Shown: positions 6,696 through 13,739 of the stretch, in pieces
How positions within the stretch are numbered: position 1 is the stretch's first letter
Layout of the letters: every line of letters starts with the position of its first letter
NCBI GenBank assembly: GCA_902492185.1
Contig: CABUKY010000018.1
Location: 1 to 21,806, forward strand
Length of the DNA: 21,806 bases
Direction: 5' to 3'
Source: an uncultured Collinsella sp.
Lineage (GTDB): Bacteria > Actinomycetota > Coriobacteriia > Coriobacteriales > Coriobacteriaceae
Notes under the pieces: generated by a model
What the model was told of the DNA's origin: nothing
The model's input: the letters and a program-made list of their open reading frames with translations, nothing else
The model's database searches: none
Position numbers and translations under genes: made by a program

Positions 6696-7406
6696 GTGCA
6701 GGTGGCGAAGGTTTGCATTGTGGGGTGTTTTGCCGTGAGCCGTTCTGCCCGTATTGGATTGATTGTCTTGGCGCTTGCGATCGCTGTGGTTGGCGCGGGC
6801 GCTGTCGGTATGGCATTTCTACCTGCTGCGGTGACGGAGCCGTTGGTCAAGCCTGTGGCTCAATCTGTCGAACTTCTGACCGGCGACGACAAGCCCGAGA
6901 CCATTACCGTTGATTTTGATGAGCAGCCGGCTGTGCTGGGTATTAGCAATTATCCGAGTATTCAGCTTGGGGCCATGCGCTATACCACGGATACAAGCCT
7001 GATCGATAGGGCGTCCGAGCTACTCAAGGGCAAAACATTTAAGCGTTGGTACGGATATGCGTCCTATCGGGCAAAAGCGAACGACATGGTTGGCGGATGT
7101 CACTCTTCCATCGAGCTGGACACTGCAAACGGCGCAAAGTTATGTGATGTCTCGTACGATCCGGGTTACGAGGGCAATGAGGGTCCGGGTATTTACATCA
7201 TGGCCGGCGATGCAGCCTATGTCATGGAGGGCGACCAGGCCGAGCTCAACGATTTTATGGGTCAGTGTATCCAAGATGCCTATGAACAGACCTGCTTGCC
7301 CGACCCGCAGACTGCACGCGATAGTGGGTCTGCCCGTATATGGCTCTTCGAGGATGAGATGCCCTGGAGCGGCGAATCGGGAAGCACGGGTTCGGCAAGT
7401 AAATAG
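6696..7406 (+). CDS. Unrecognised membrane-anchored or secreted protein
   Basis: I do not recognise this protein (236 aa from the GTG at 6696). The start is uncertain: other GTG codons in frame lie at 6720 (with GAAGG at 6707-6711 ahead) and 6735, the last giving a neat N-terminus beginning SRSARIGLIVLALAIAVVGA. All choices keep one N-terminal hydrophobic segment preceded by basic residues, a signal anchor or signal peptide. The exported part has about 190 residues, with four cysteines (GGCHSS, LCDV, GQCIQ, TCLPD) and a Ser/Gly-rich tail. It is arranged like its divergent neighbour at 5832 (one anchor, about 200 exported residues, several cysteines), but I see no clear sequence similarity. 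It lies between hairpin elements A2 and A3. No function is proposed. Confidence 0.68.
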   Translation: MQVAKVCIVGCFAVSRSARIGLIVLALAIAVVGAGAVGMAFLPAAVTEPLVKPVAQSVELLTGDDKPETITVDFDEQPAVLGISNYPSIQLGAMRYTTDTSLIDRASELLKGKTFKRWYGYASYRAKANDMVGGCHSSIELDTANGAKLCDVSYDPGYEGNEGPGIYIMAGDAAYVMEGDQAELNDFMGQCIQDAYEQTCLPDPQTARDSGSARIWLFEDEMPWSGESGSTGSASK

Positions 7407-7414
7407 AGACTGCA

Positions 7415-7449
7415 ACCACCACAAAGGTACCCGTCCCCTTTGTAGTAGT
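7415..7449. repeat. Hairpin element A, copy 3 (diverged)
   Basis: ACCACCACAAAGG (7415-7427) faces CCTTTGTAGTAGT (7437-7449), with loop TACCCGTCC. It has the same loop orientation as copy 2 with two base changes, and two stem mismatches or wobbles. It begins eight bases after the stop of the + strand gene, so it may help end that transcript. Confidence 0.82.
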
Positions 7450-7459
7450 TCTCGGTTTG

Positions 7460-7514
7460 TCTCGATCTGTAACGTCTTGGCCGCTAAAAGTGGGCCTGGT
7501 GTTACAGATTTAGA
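7460..7514. repeat. Hairpin element B, unit 1
   Basis: Arms TCTCGATCTGTAAC (7460-7473) and GTTACAGATTTAGA (7501-7514) enclose exactly 27 bases. Twelve of the 14 arm positions pair. Confidence 0.8.
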
Positions 7515-7540
7515 TTTTCGATTCGGGTGTCTTCTGTTTG

Positions 7541-7595
7541 TCTCAATCTGTAACAGATGGGGCCCTATTTGCCGAGTAGTTGTTACAGATTTAGA
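7541..7595. repeat. Hairpin element B, unit 2
   Basis: Arms TCTCAATCTGTAAC (7541-7554) and GTTACAGATTTAGA (7582-7595) enclose exactly 27 bases. Thirteen of the 14 arm positions pair. It begins 81 bases after unit 1. Confidence 0.8.
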
Positions 7596-7620
7596 TAAAC
7601 GGGCGCCGCTGAGCATTTCA

Positions 7621-7675
7621 TCTCGATCTGTAACACCTAGGACCAAAAATGGCTGCTAGATGTTACAGATCGAGA
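7621..7675. repeat. Hairpin element B, unit 3
   Basis: Arms TCTCGATCTGTAAC (7621-7634) and GTTACAGATCGAGA (7662-7675) pair perfectly over 14 bp around exactly 27 bases. It begins 80 bases after unit 2. The 27-base inserts of all three units agree at T4, G6, G7, C9, A13, G17, G25 and T27. Confidence 0.82.
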
Positions 7676-7739
7676 TGGTAGTGCGCCTGGGCAGCGGCGG
7701 GCTGACATCTCAGTACCCTATCCATCAATCACTCAGAAA

Positions 7740-7775
7740 ATCTTATATATAGAGACTTAGATTTGTGTATAAGAT
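7740..7775. promoter_or_regulatory. Inverted repeat in the clpB promoter region, possible operator
   Basis: ATCTTATA (7740-7747) and TATAAGAT (7768-7775) are perfect 8-bp inverted arms around 20 bases, in the only AT-rich patch upstream of clpB. The right arm includes a possible -10 box TATAAG (7768-7773), but no good -35 box is seen. In actinobacteria clpB is commonly under HspR, yet this does not match the HAIR consensus. Operator status is inference. Confidence 0.4.
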
Positions 7776-7814
7776 CGCGCAAAGCTGGCAACAATACTTC
7801 TCGAACAACGTGAA

Positions 7815-7832
7815 GCCGCCCCGTAGGGCGGC
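7815..7832 (+). other. Small hairpin in the clpB leader
   Basis: GCCGCCC-CGTA-GGGCGGC, a 7-bp all-GC stem ten bases before the ribosome site GAGGTG of clpB. It does not cover the ribosome site, so a thermosensor role is not indicated. Confidence 0.5.
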
Positions 7833-7853
7833 CGCCCCAAGAGAGGTGATTCC

Positions 7854-10481
7854 ATGAGAATCGATAAGCTAGCAATGACGTCGCGCGAGGCGTTGCAGAC
7901 CGCCATGAGCACGGCTGCCGACGCGCAGGCTGGCGCGGTGGAGCCGATTCATCTGCTGTCTGCCCTGCTCGGTGCCGGCGAGCGCAACATCTCCGTGATC
8001 ATCGAGCGCATCGGCGCCGACCCGGCCCAGCTCGCACGCTCCACGCAGGATGCCATCGACCATGCGCCCAAGGTTTCCGGCGAGGGCCAGCAGATGGGTC
8101 TTTCCAATGAGCTTGTCCGCGTCATCGAGAAGGCCGAAAAGAAGGCCACCAAGATGGGCGACAGCTTTGTGGTGACCGAGCATCTGCTCATGGCACTTGC
8201 CGAGGACAAGGGCGAGGCGGGCCGCGTGCTGCGCGACGCTGGCGTCACCAAGGAGCGCATCGAGCAGGTCTACGAGGAGCTGCGCGGCGATGACCGCGTG
8301 ACGTCTGCCGAGGACAAGACCCAGTTTGAGGCGCTGGAGCAGTACGGCCGCAACATCTGTGACCTCGCCCGCGCCGGCAAGCTCGACCCGGTCATCGGCC
8401 GTACCGATGAGATTCGCCGCACCATCCAGGTCCTGTCCCGCCGCACCAAGAACAACCCCGTGCTCATCGGCGAGCCGGGCGTCGGCAAGACGGCCATCGT
8501 CGAGGGCATCGCCCAGCGTATCGTGGCCGGCGACGTGCCGAGCACCCTGCGCGACCGCGACCTTATCGAGCTCGACATGAGCGCGCTGGTCGCCGGCGCC
8601 AAGTACCGCGGCGAGTTCGAGGACCGCTTGAAGGCCGTGCTCAAGGAAGTGCAAAAGTCCGAGGGCAAGGTCATCCTGTTCATCGATGAGCTCCACACCA
8701 TCGTGGGCGCGGGTGCCACCGAGGGCTCCATGGACGCCGGCAACATCCTCAAGCCGGCGCTCGCCCGTGGCGACCTGCACGCGATCGGCGCGACCACGCT
8801 CGACGAATACCGCAAGTACATCGAGAAGGACGCGGCGCTCGCGCGTCGTTTCCAGACCGTTATGGTGAGCGAGCCTACCGTCGAGGACACCATTTCGATC
8901 CTGCGTGGTCTGAAGGAGAAGTACGAGATCTTCCACGGTGTGCATATCACCGATAGCGCGCTCGTGGCAGCTGCCGACCTCTCCGATCGCTACATCGCCG
9001 ACCGCTTCCTGCCCGACAAGGCCATCGATTTGGTCGATGAGGCGGCAAGCCGCCTGCGCATGGAACTCGACAGCATGCCGGTCGAGATCGACGCCACCAC
9101 GCGTCAGCTCACCCAGCTGCAGATCGAGGAACAGGCGCTCATGAAAGAGACCGATGACGCCTCCAAGGAGCGTCTGGAGGCCCTGCGCCAGGAGATTGCC
9201 GAGGTCCAGGAAAAGCTTAACGTGCAAAAGGCCGGCTGGCTCAACCAGAAGAACGCCATCGACCACGTGCAAGAGCTCAAGGGGCAGCTCGACGAGGCCA
9301 AGAGCGAAGAGGAGCGCGCGACGCGCAATGGCGATTTGGGTCGTGCGTCCGAGCTGCGCTACTCCGTGATTCCGGGCCTGCAGCAGCAGATTCAGGATTC
9401 CGAGGCCGCGCTCGAGGCGCAAAAGCAGCAGGACGGCGAGGGCCTCAACGAACAGGTGACCTCCGATGAGATCGCCGAGGTCGTGAGCGCCTGGACCGGC
9501 GTGCCCGTGTCCAAGATGATGCAGGGCGAACTCGACAAGCTCAAGGGCCTGGAGGGCGAGCTGCATAAGCGCGTCATCGGCCAGGACGAGGCCGTCTCCG
9601 CCGTCGCCGCAGCTGTGCGCCGCAGCCGTGCGGGCCTCTCCGATCCGGACAAGCCCATCGGAAGCTTCTTCTTCCTGGGTCCCACCGGCGTGGGCAAGAC
9701 CGAGCTCGCCAAGGCGCTGGCCGAGTGCCTGTTCGATGACGAGCGCGCGCTCGTGCGTATCGACATGTCCGAATACATGGAGAAGTTCAGCGTCCAGCGT
9801 CTGATCGGTGCGCCCCCGGGATACGTGGGCTACGACGAGGGCGGCCAGCTCACCGAGGCCGTGCGCCGTCGCCCGTACTCCGTAATCTTGCTCGACGAGA
9901 TGGAGAAGGCTCATCCTGATGTCTTCAACGTGCTGTTGCAGGTGCTCGACGACGGCCGTCTGACCGATGGCCAGGGTCGCCAGGTGTCCTTCAAGAACAC
10001 GATCATCATCATGACGTCTAACGTGGGCTCCAAGGCTATCGCCGAGCTTTCCGGCAAGGACGAGGAGGAGATGCGCCATCAGGTCGACGCGGCCATGGCT
10101 CAGACCTTCCGCCCCGAGTTCCTCAACCGTATCGACGATATCGTGGTGTTCCATCCGCTCGGTATGGCGCAGATCGAGAAGATCGTCGACATCCAGCTCG
10201 CCGACGTCCGCGCGCGTCTGGCCAAGGAGCGCATGACGCTTGCCATCACCCCGGCGGCCAAGCAGATGCTCGCCGTGGGCGGCCTGGACCCGGTCTTTGG
10301 CGCCCGTCCGCTCAAGCGTCTGGTTCAGCGCGAGGTCGTGGATGCCATCGCCGCCGCTATCATCGACGGCACGGTGCGCGAGGGCGATCAGGTGACGGTC
10401 GATGTCGACAAGGACGGTGGCTTTACCGTCGTGTGCGACAACACGCCGGCGGCCACCTACGAGGTCCCCGACGCAGAGTAA
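7854..10481 (+). CDS. clpB: ClpB disaggregase (Hsp100 AAA+ ATPase)
   Basis: ClpB is a hexameric AAA+ machine that pulls proteins out of aggregates together with DnaK. It is 875 aa, the usual length. The N-terminal Clp repeat domain covers about 1-150 (REALQTAMSTAADAQAGAVE). The first ATPase has Walker A GEPGVGKT at 206-213 and Walker B VILFIDELHTIVGAGA. The coiled-coil M domain lies at about 400-530 (EIAEVQEKLNVQKAGWLNQK), which separates ClpB from ClpA and ClpX. The second ATPase has Walker A GPTGVGKT at 609-616, the pore loop GYVGYDEGG, and arginine-finger region FRPEFLNRID. The C-terminal domain carries GARPLKRLVQ. The start has GAGGTG at 7843-7848. It is a single gene with its own terminator. 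HspR regulation is expected from the family, but no HAIR site was found. Confidence 0.98.
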   Translation: MRIDKLAMTSREALQTAMSTAADAQAGAVEPIHLLSALLGAGERNISVIIERIGADPAQLARSTQDAIDHAPKVSGEGQQMGLSNELVRVIEKAEKKATKMGDSFVVTEHLLMALAEDKGEAGRVLRDAGVTKERIEQVYEELRGDDRVTSAEDKTQFEALEQYGRNICDLARAGKLDPVIGRTDEIRRTIQVLSRRTKNNPVLIGEPGVGKTAIVEGIAQRIVAGDVPSTLRDRDLIELDMSALVAGAKYRGEFEDRLKAVLKEVQKSEGKVILFIDELHTIVGAGATEGSMDAGNILKPALARGDLHAIGATTLDEYRKYIEKDAALARRFQTVMVSEPTVEDTISILRGLKEKYEIFHGVHITDSALVAAADLSDRYIADRFLPDKAIDLVDEAASRLRMELDSMPVEIDATTRQLTQLQIEEQALMKETDDASKERLEALRQEIAEVQEKLNVQKAGWLNQKNAIDHVQELKGQLDEAKSEEERATRNGDLGRASELRYSVIPGLQQQIQDSEAALEAQKQQDGEGLNEQVTSDEIAEVVSAWTGVPVSKMMQGELDKLKGLEGELHKRVIGQDEAVSAVAAAVRRSRAGLSDPDKPIGSFFFLGPTGVGKTELAKALAECLFDDERALVRIDMSEYMEKFSVQRLIGAPPGYVGYDEGGQLTEAVRRRPYSVILLDEMEKAHPDVFNVLLQVLDDGRLTDGQGRQVSFKNTIIIMTSNVGSKAIAELSGKDEEEMRHQVDAAMAQTFRPEFLNRIDDIVVFHPLGMAQIEKIVDIQLADVRARLAKERMTLAITPAAKQMLAVGGLDPVFGARPLKRLVQREVVDAIAAAIIDGTVREGDQVTVDVDKDGGFTVVCDNTPAATYEVPDAE

Positions 10482-10524
10482 ATTATGGGGCCGGCTTTAA
10501 CCGCACCTCATCGCAAAACGCCAA

Positions 10525-10559
10525 GGGCGGCGGATCCAAGCGGGTCCGCCGCCCTTTTT
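10525..10559 (+). terminator. Rho-independent terminator of clpB
   Basis: A 13-bp stem (10525-10537 with 10542-10554, one T-G wobble), loop AAGC, then TTTTT. It begins 43 bases after the clpB stop. Confidence 0.92.
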
Positions 10560-10611
10560 CGTGCGACAATCGATGATGTTGAGCATGAGTACATGGCAAG
10601 GAGATATGCAG

Positions 10612-10815
10612 ATGAAAGACGAGAACAAGACGCACGCACCGGTTGCTGAGGCAGCGCCCACCGCGCCGGTCGCACCGAAGGCTTCTCCCAAACCGGCGCC
10701 CAAGCCGCGCGACCCCTACATCCGTGCCGAGAACGAGGACGATGACGGCTACGATCCCTACAGCGATCGCCGCCCCGAGCGCGAGCCGATGTTCGAAGCC
10801 GACCCCTGGCGCTAA
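10612..10815 (+). CDS. Small acidic, proline-rich protein (67 aa), unknown function
   Basis: I do not recognise this short protein. The start is the ATG at 10612, with AAGGAG at 10598-10603 eight bases ahead; the frame is open further upstream without a ribosome site. The first half is Ala/Pro/Lys-rich (PTAPVAPKASPKPAPKPRDP). The second half is acidic with aromatic residues (YIRAENEDDDGYDPYSDRRP), ending EADPWR. It has no hydrophobic segment and no cysteine, so it is probably a disordered cytoplasmic protein. It lies after the clpB terminator and stops 25 bases before a 25-bp-stem palindrome. The strong ribosome site and ordinary GC-rich codon use support a real gene; orthologue conservation would settle it. 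Confidence 0.62.
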   Translation: MKDENKTHAPVAEAAPTAPVAPKASPKPAPKPRDPYIRAENEDDDGYDPYSDRRPEREPMFEADPWR

Positions 10816-10840
10816 GTGCCACCAAAAAGGCCACCAAAAA
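10816..10840 (+). repeat. Short direct repeat GCCACCAAAAAG x2
   Basis: GCCACCAAAAAG occurs at 10818-10829 but for its last base overlap, and again at 10830-10841, in tandem directly after the stop of the 67-aa protein gene and abutting the left arm of palindrome C. It is probably a slippage duplication next to the repeat. Confidence 0.6.
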
Positions 10841-10905
10841 GTTGCGGTGAAATAGGGACTGTTTTGCGGTTTGACCAGCAAAAACAATCCCTATTTCACC
10901 GCAAC
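10841..10905. repeat. Palindrome C with a 25-bp stem between convergent genes
   Basis: GTTGCGGTGAAATAGGGA (10841-10858) is perfectly complementary to 10888-10905. After one C/A mismatch another six pairs follow (10860-10865 with 10881-10886), with a 15-base loop. It lies between the convergent genes ending at 10815 and 10933 and could end both transcripts, although T-runs outside the stem are missing. Part of the arm (CACCGCAAC) recurs at 21684-21692. Confidence 0.85.
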
Positions 10906-10932
10906 TGCGTTGGGCGGCTGTCTTCGGGCCGG

Positions 10933-12429
10933 CTAGTCCTGGGCTTTGATACTCGGCAGCAGGATCTGCGCGAGGTAGTCGGTTTCGAGCTTAGTGGCAC
11001 CATCGGCCTTGCCGTCTTTACCCACCAGGTCGTTCTTGATCTGGCTATACGTATAGCGGTTGCCGGTCGTAAGCTCGACAAGCTCAATGGCCGTGTCCAT
11101 GGGGTAGGTTGACACGGGGTTCTGCGTCCGTCCGTTGATGGTCTGGGGCACCACGTACGGATAGACGGGGCCGCTGGCGTAGACGGTATAACCGTTGCCT
11201 AGATTGGCCGCACCCAAAACCGTATCGCCTTCATCGGGCGTAAAGCTCTCGCCCTCGCGCACCGCGACGAGCGTCACGAGCGGCGTATTGGCGTCGTCGC
11301 CCAGATAGATGCATAGCGTGCTTCCGTTTTGCCAAGTTGCGACCTTGCCGTACCACTCGACGGGAATATCGAGCTGGTAGAGGTCGGTTGCCTTGTGGCG
11401 AGCGTCAGCATCACGGGACGCCTGTGCCTTTTGCGCGCTCACGGCATTGACGGCGGCGTCGCGCCGCGCGGTTGCTGCCTGCTGGAGCACTTTGGCAGCC
11501 GCGGCGGAGCTCGCACCGCCCTCCTCGGCATACTTGGCGGCGGCATCGATCTGGTCGTCAGTCACCGTGTCGGCCGAAGGCACCTTGAGCTTAAAGGTGG
11601 CCTGAGCACTTAAATCCTGTCCATCGCTCTTAACGGTGACCTGCGTCTTGGTGGTCGGGACGGTATAGATGGTGCCGTCGGCCGCGATGGGGGAGGCAGC
11701 GATGGAGAGCGTGTAATCGCCGGGCAGCAGTTTGATGCCGCGGCCGTGCTCGTCAACATAGAGCGTTTCGCTCACGGAGGAGCCGTCAGAATCCTGACCG
11801 CTCACCTGTACGGGAATCTTGGAGCCAGTGGAACAGTCGAGGCCCGCGGCATGCGCGCCAATCTGCACCGACATCATCGTGTGGGCATTGGCGGCGACAG
11901 CGGCAGCCTGCTCTTGCTGATATCCGTTCCAGGCAGCATAGCCTGCACCGCCGGCGACGAGCGCGACGGCCACGACACCGGCGACCATCAGATTGCGGCG
12001 CTTGGGCGACATCTTGCGATGGCGGACCTCGGCCTCGCGTGCCGAGGGAACGGACGGCAGGGGAATATCGCCCATGGCGATGGTCTCGTCCACGGCAGGA
12101 GCGGAGCCCAGGCCGGGAAGCTCGCGGGTCAGCGAATCTTCGGCCGGCAAGCTGTCGAGCAAGATGGTTTCCTCGCTCGTGTCGGATTCGGGCTGGTCGT
12201 CGGCCTCGCATTCGGTGTCTTCGTGATCTGCCTCATCTTCGGCAGGCTCAACGTCGTCTGCATCCTGATCATCGGACTGCGCCTCGGCTTCCGACTCATC
12301 CTGCACATCAACGCCCGAATCGTCAAACGCAATCTCATCAAGTGAAATCCGGTCTAGGCTCTCCAGGGCTTCGGCACACGCTTCTGCATCTTGGGCCGCA
12401 TCCTCTTGGCCCATCGTCTCATCATTCAT
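10933..12429 (-). CDS. Single-span membrane protein with a long acidic cytoplasmic tail, unknown function
   Basis: I do not recognise this 498-aa protein. The start is the ATG at 12429, with a GGGGGA box ahead; the open frame upstream to 12723 runs through a terminator and is not coding. Residues 1-100 are extremely Asp/Glu-rich (SEAEAQSDDQDADDVEPAED) and about 100-140 form a linker ending in basic HRKMSPKRRN. One transmembrane helix follows at about 147-166 (LMVAGVVAVALVAGGAGYAA). Residues 167-498 are therefore outside. They contain a beta-rich part that looks like a carboxypeptidase-like/Ig fold (GIKLLPGDYTLSIAASPIAA), an Ala-rich helical segment near 310-360, and a C-terminal domain (LDIPVEWYGKVATW; TYPMDTAIELVELTTGNRYT). 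The N-in topology, acidic tail and exported C-terminal domain suggest an envelope or cell-surface role, but this is inference. Confidence 0.8.
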   Translation of the reverse strand: MNDETMGQEDAAQDAEACAEALESLDRISLDEIAFDDSGVDVQDESEAEAQSDDQDADDVEPAEDEADHEDTECEADDQPESDTSEETILLDSLPAEDSLTRELPGLGSAPAVDETIAMGDIPLPSVPSAREAEVRHRKMSPKRRNLMVAGVVAVALVAGGAGYAAWNGYQQEQAAAVAANAHTMMSVQIGAHAAGLDCSTGSKIPVQVSGQDSDGSSVSETLYVDEHGRGIKLLPGDYTLSIAASPIAADGTIYTVPTTKTQVTVKSDGQDLSAQATFKLKVPSADTVTDDQIDAAAKYAEEGGASSAAAAKVLQQAATARRDAAVNAVSAQKAQASRDADARHKATDLYQLDIPVEWYGKVATWQNGSTLCIYLGDDANTPLVTLVAVREGESFTPDEGDTVLGAANLGNGYTVYASGPVYPYVVPQTINGRTQNPVSTYPMDTAIELVELTTGNRYTYSQIKNDLVGKDGKADGATKLETDYLAQILLPSIKAQD

Positions 12430-12560
12430 ACATCCCCCAAGCTCAATATCGGGACAACACTGTACCCAAAAACGGGACCCCATAGAGCCGCCGCATGATT
12501 CGAAATCCGATTTTATATGTGCGCGTGTTTTTGAATAGATGATGATTAGAGACGCAACGA

Positions 12561-12601
12561 CAAAAGCCCCCGGAAAGCGAGTGAAACGCTTTCCGGGGGC
12601 T
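12561..12601 (-). terminator. Rho-independent terminator of the tetR-membrane protein operon
   Basis: A 15-bp perfect stem (12565-12579 with 12587-12601) and loop of seven bases. Read on the - strand it is followed by TTTTG. It lies 67 bases after the stop of the - strand gene at 12669, and stops transcription from entering the next - strand gene. Confidence 0.88.
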
Positions 12602-12668
12602 CTGCGAGACATTGGATTGAAAATCTGGCAGGCGGGCCTATGCCCAGGTGCCAACAGCGACCAACATG

Positions 12669-13676
12669 TTACTCGGCGTGTGCGTAATCCACCTTGGCGC
12701 GGCGAGCGGTAGCCTTCTCCCAATCGCTGGTGCCCTCAAAGACATCCTGCTTGTAGGGATTGCGGCCGAGCTTTTTGGCACGGTAGGCGATGTAGATGAT
12801 CGCGGCGACGTTGGCGACCAGTGCGGCAATCGAGACCGCGGTGGCGGCGCCGGGGTCGAGCGTGGAGTGGGTCACAAAGACGGACTCCTCCTGGAAGTAC
12901 GGGAACACCTGGGCAAACATGCACCAAATGGCCAGCGTAAAGGCGCGGTTCTGGATCCAGCCGCCCTTGTTCCAGATAAAGGCGGCGACGGTGGGCGCCA
13001 ACAGCAGCGCAAAGCCGCAGAACCAGGAATGGGTGGGCAGGCAGTTGTAGGTGTAGCAGAAGTTCCAGATGTCGTAGGCGATGATGTAGACCCAGGTCAT
13101 GTCGGGCCACAGCATGTCGGTTTGATCCTCGGAGGCGTAGACGCTCCACCAACCGGTCATGCAGAAGATGTTGATGATACCGGCGATGCCGTTGAACACG
13201 TTGTTCCAGCCGGCCAGCTGCGTAGCACCTTCGGAGGTGACCCAGGTGGACTCGCCCAGGACAAAGAAGTGGTAGGCGCTCTCGAAGTCGGACACGACGG
13301 CAATCATGATGTTGATGGCGACGATCACAAACGGCCACGCACGGAACCAATGCGCCTTGCCGATCTTTCCCCACTGGTACTTAATGGCAATGAAGCCCCA
13401 GCAACCGGCCAGCGCAGCGTATACCTTGGCGTAGTGGAACCAGCTGTTCTGGTACACATGGGTGGGGTTGGTGAGCGCCCACTCGGCACCCTGCGAAACG
13501 CCGATGGCGATGGCGACGCAGTAGATGGTCATGGCCAGCGGAGCCACGCCAAAGATGATTGCCGCGCCCAGCTTAGTGCGGCGGCCGACCTCGTTGAGCA
13601 CGATCAGGCCAATAAAGACCATGGCCCAGCCGGCCCAGTGGATAAGGGTATCGCTACCCCAAACATCGAACAGCAT
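12669..13676 (-). CDS. Polytopic membrane protein, probably DUF5692 family
   Basis: A 335-aa integral membrane protein with about nine or ten hydrophobic segments, for example HWAGWAMVFIGLIVLNEV, LGAAIIFGVAPLAMTIYCVA, WPFVIVAINIMIAVVSDFES, and a final segment AVSIAALVANVAAIIYIAYR before a charged tail. It is rich in Trp, with conserved-looking motifs WNNVFNGIAGIINIF, MTWVYIIAYDIWNFCYTYN and LPTHSWFCGFALLLAP. From memory this resembles the DUF5692 membrane proteins of Coriobacteria and Clostridia; no experimental function is known to me. The start has AAAGGAGAG just ahead. The gene follows tetR by 63 bases on the same strand, so the regulator very likely controls it, and it ends in a clear terminator. 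Transport or electron-transfer anchoring are both conceivable; I see no haem-ligand pattern I would trust. Confidence 0.72.
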   Translation of the reverse strand: MLFDVWGSDTLIHWAGWAMVFIGLIVLNEVGRRTKLGAAIIFGVAPLAMTIYCVAIAIGVSQGAEWALTNPTHVYQNSWFHYAKVYAALAGCWGFIAIKYQWGKIGKAHWFRAWPFVIVAINIMIAVVSDFESAYHFFVLGESTWVTSEGATQLAGWNNVFNGIAGIINIFCMTGWWSVYASEDQTDMLWPDMTWVYIIAYDIWNFCYTYNCLPTHSWFCGFALLLAPTVAAFIWNKGGWIQNRAFTLAIWCMFAQVFPYFQEESVFVTHSTLDPGAATAVSIAALVANVAAIIYIAYRAKKLGRNPYKQDVFEGTSDWEKATARRAKVDYAHAE

Positions 13677-13739
13677 GCTGCTCTCCTTTCACACGCCCGC
13701 GGCCCCTCTTCTGATCGCGGGCAGTTTGGCCAAATGTCG

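Larger units (their letters stand above)
7407..7853. other. 447-bp gene-free region upstream of clpB
   Basis: This holds hairpin element A3, three B hairpin units, an 8-bp inverted repeat ATCTTATA-N20-TATAAGAT (7740-7775) in an AT-rich patch that probably includes the clpB promoter, a leader hairpin at 7815-7832, and the clpB ribosome site GAGGTG at 7843-7848. Short frames through the B units are read-through of repeats and not genes. Confidence 0.65.

Noticed and set aside
7460..7675. CRISPR-like array (regular repeats and equal-length inserts)
   Set aside because: Only three units, the inserts share conserved positions, the flanking arms form inverted rather than direct repeats, and there are no cas genes.
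7869..10154. A 761-codon open frame on the - strand, antisense to clpB
   Set aside because: Same shadow effect; the ClpB reading frame is certain and the antisense product has no recognisable features.
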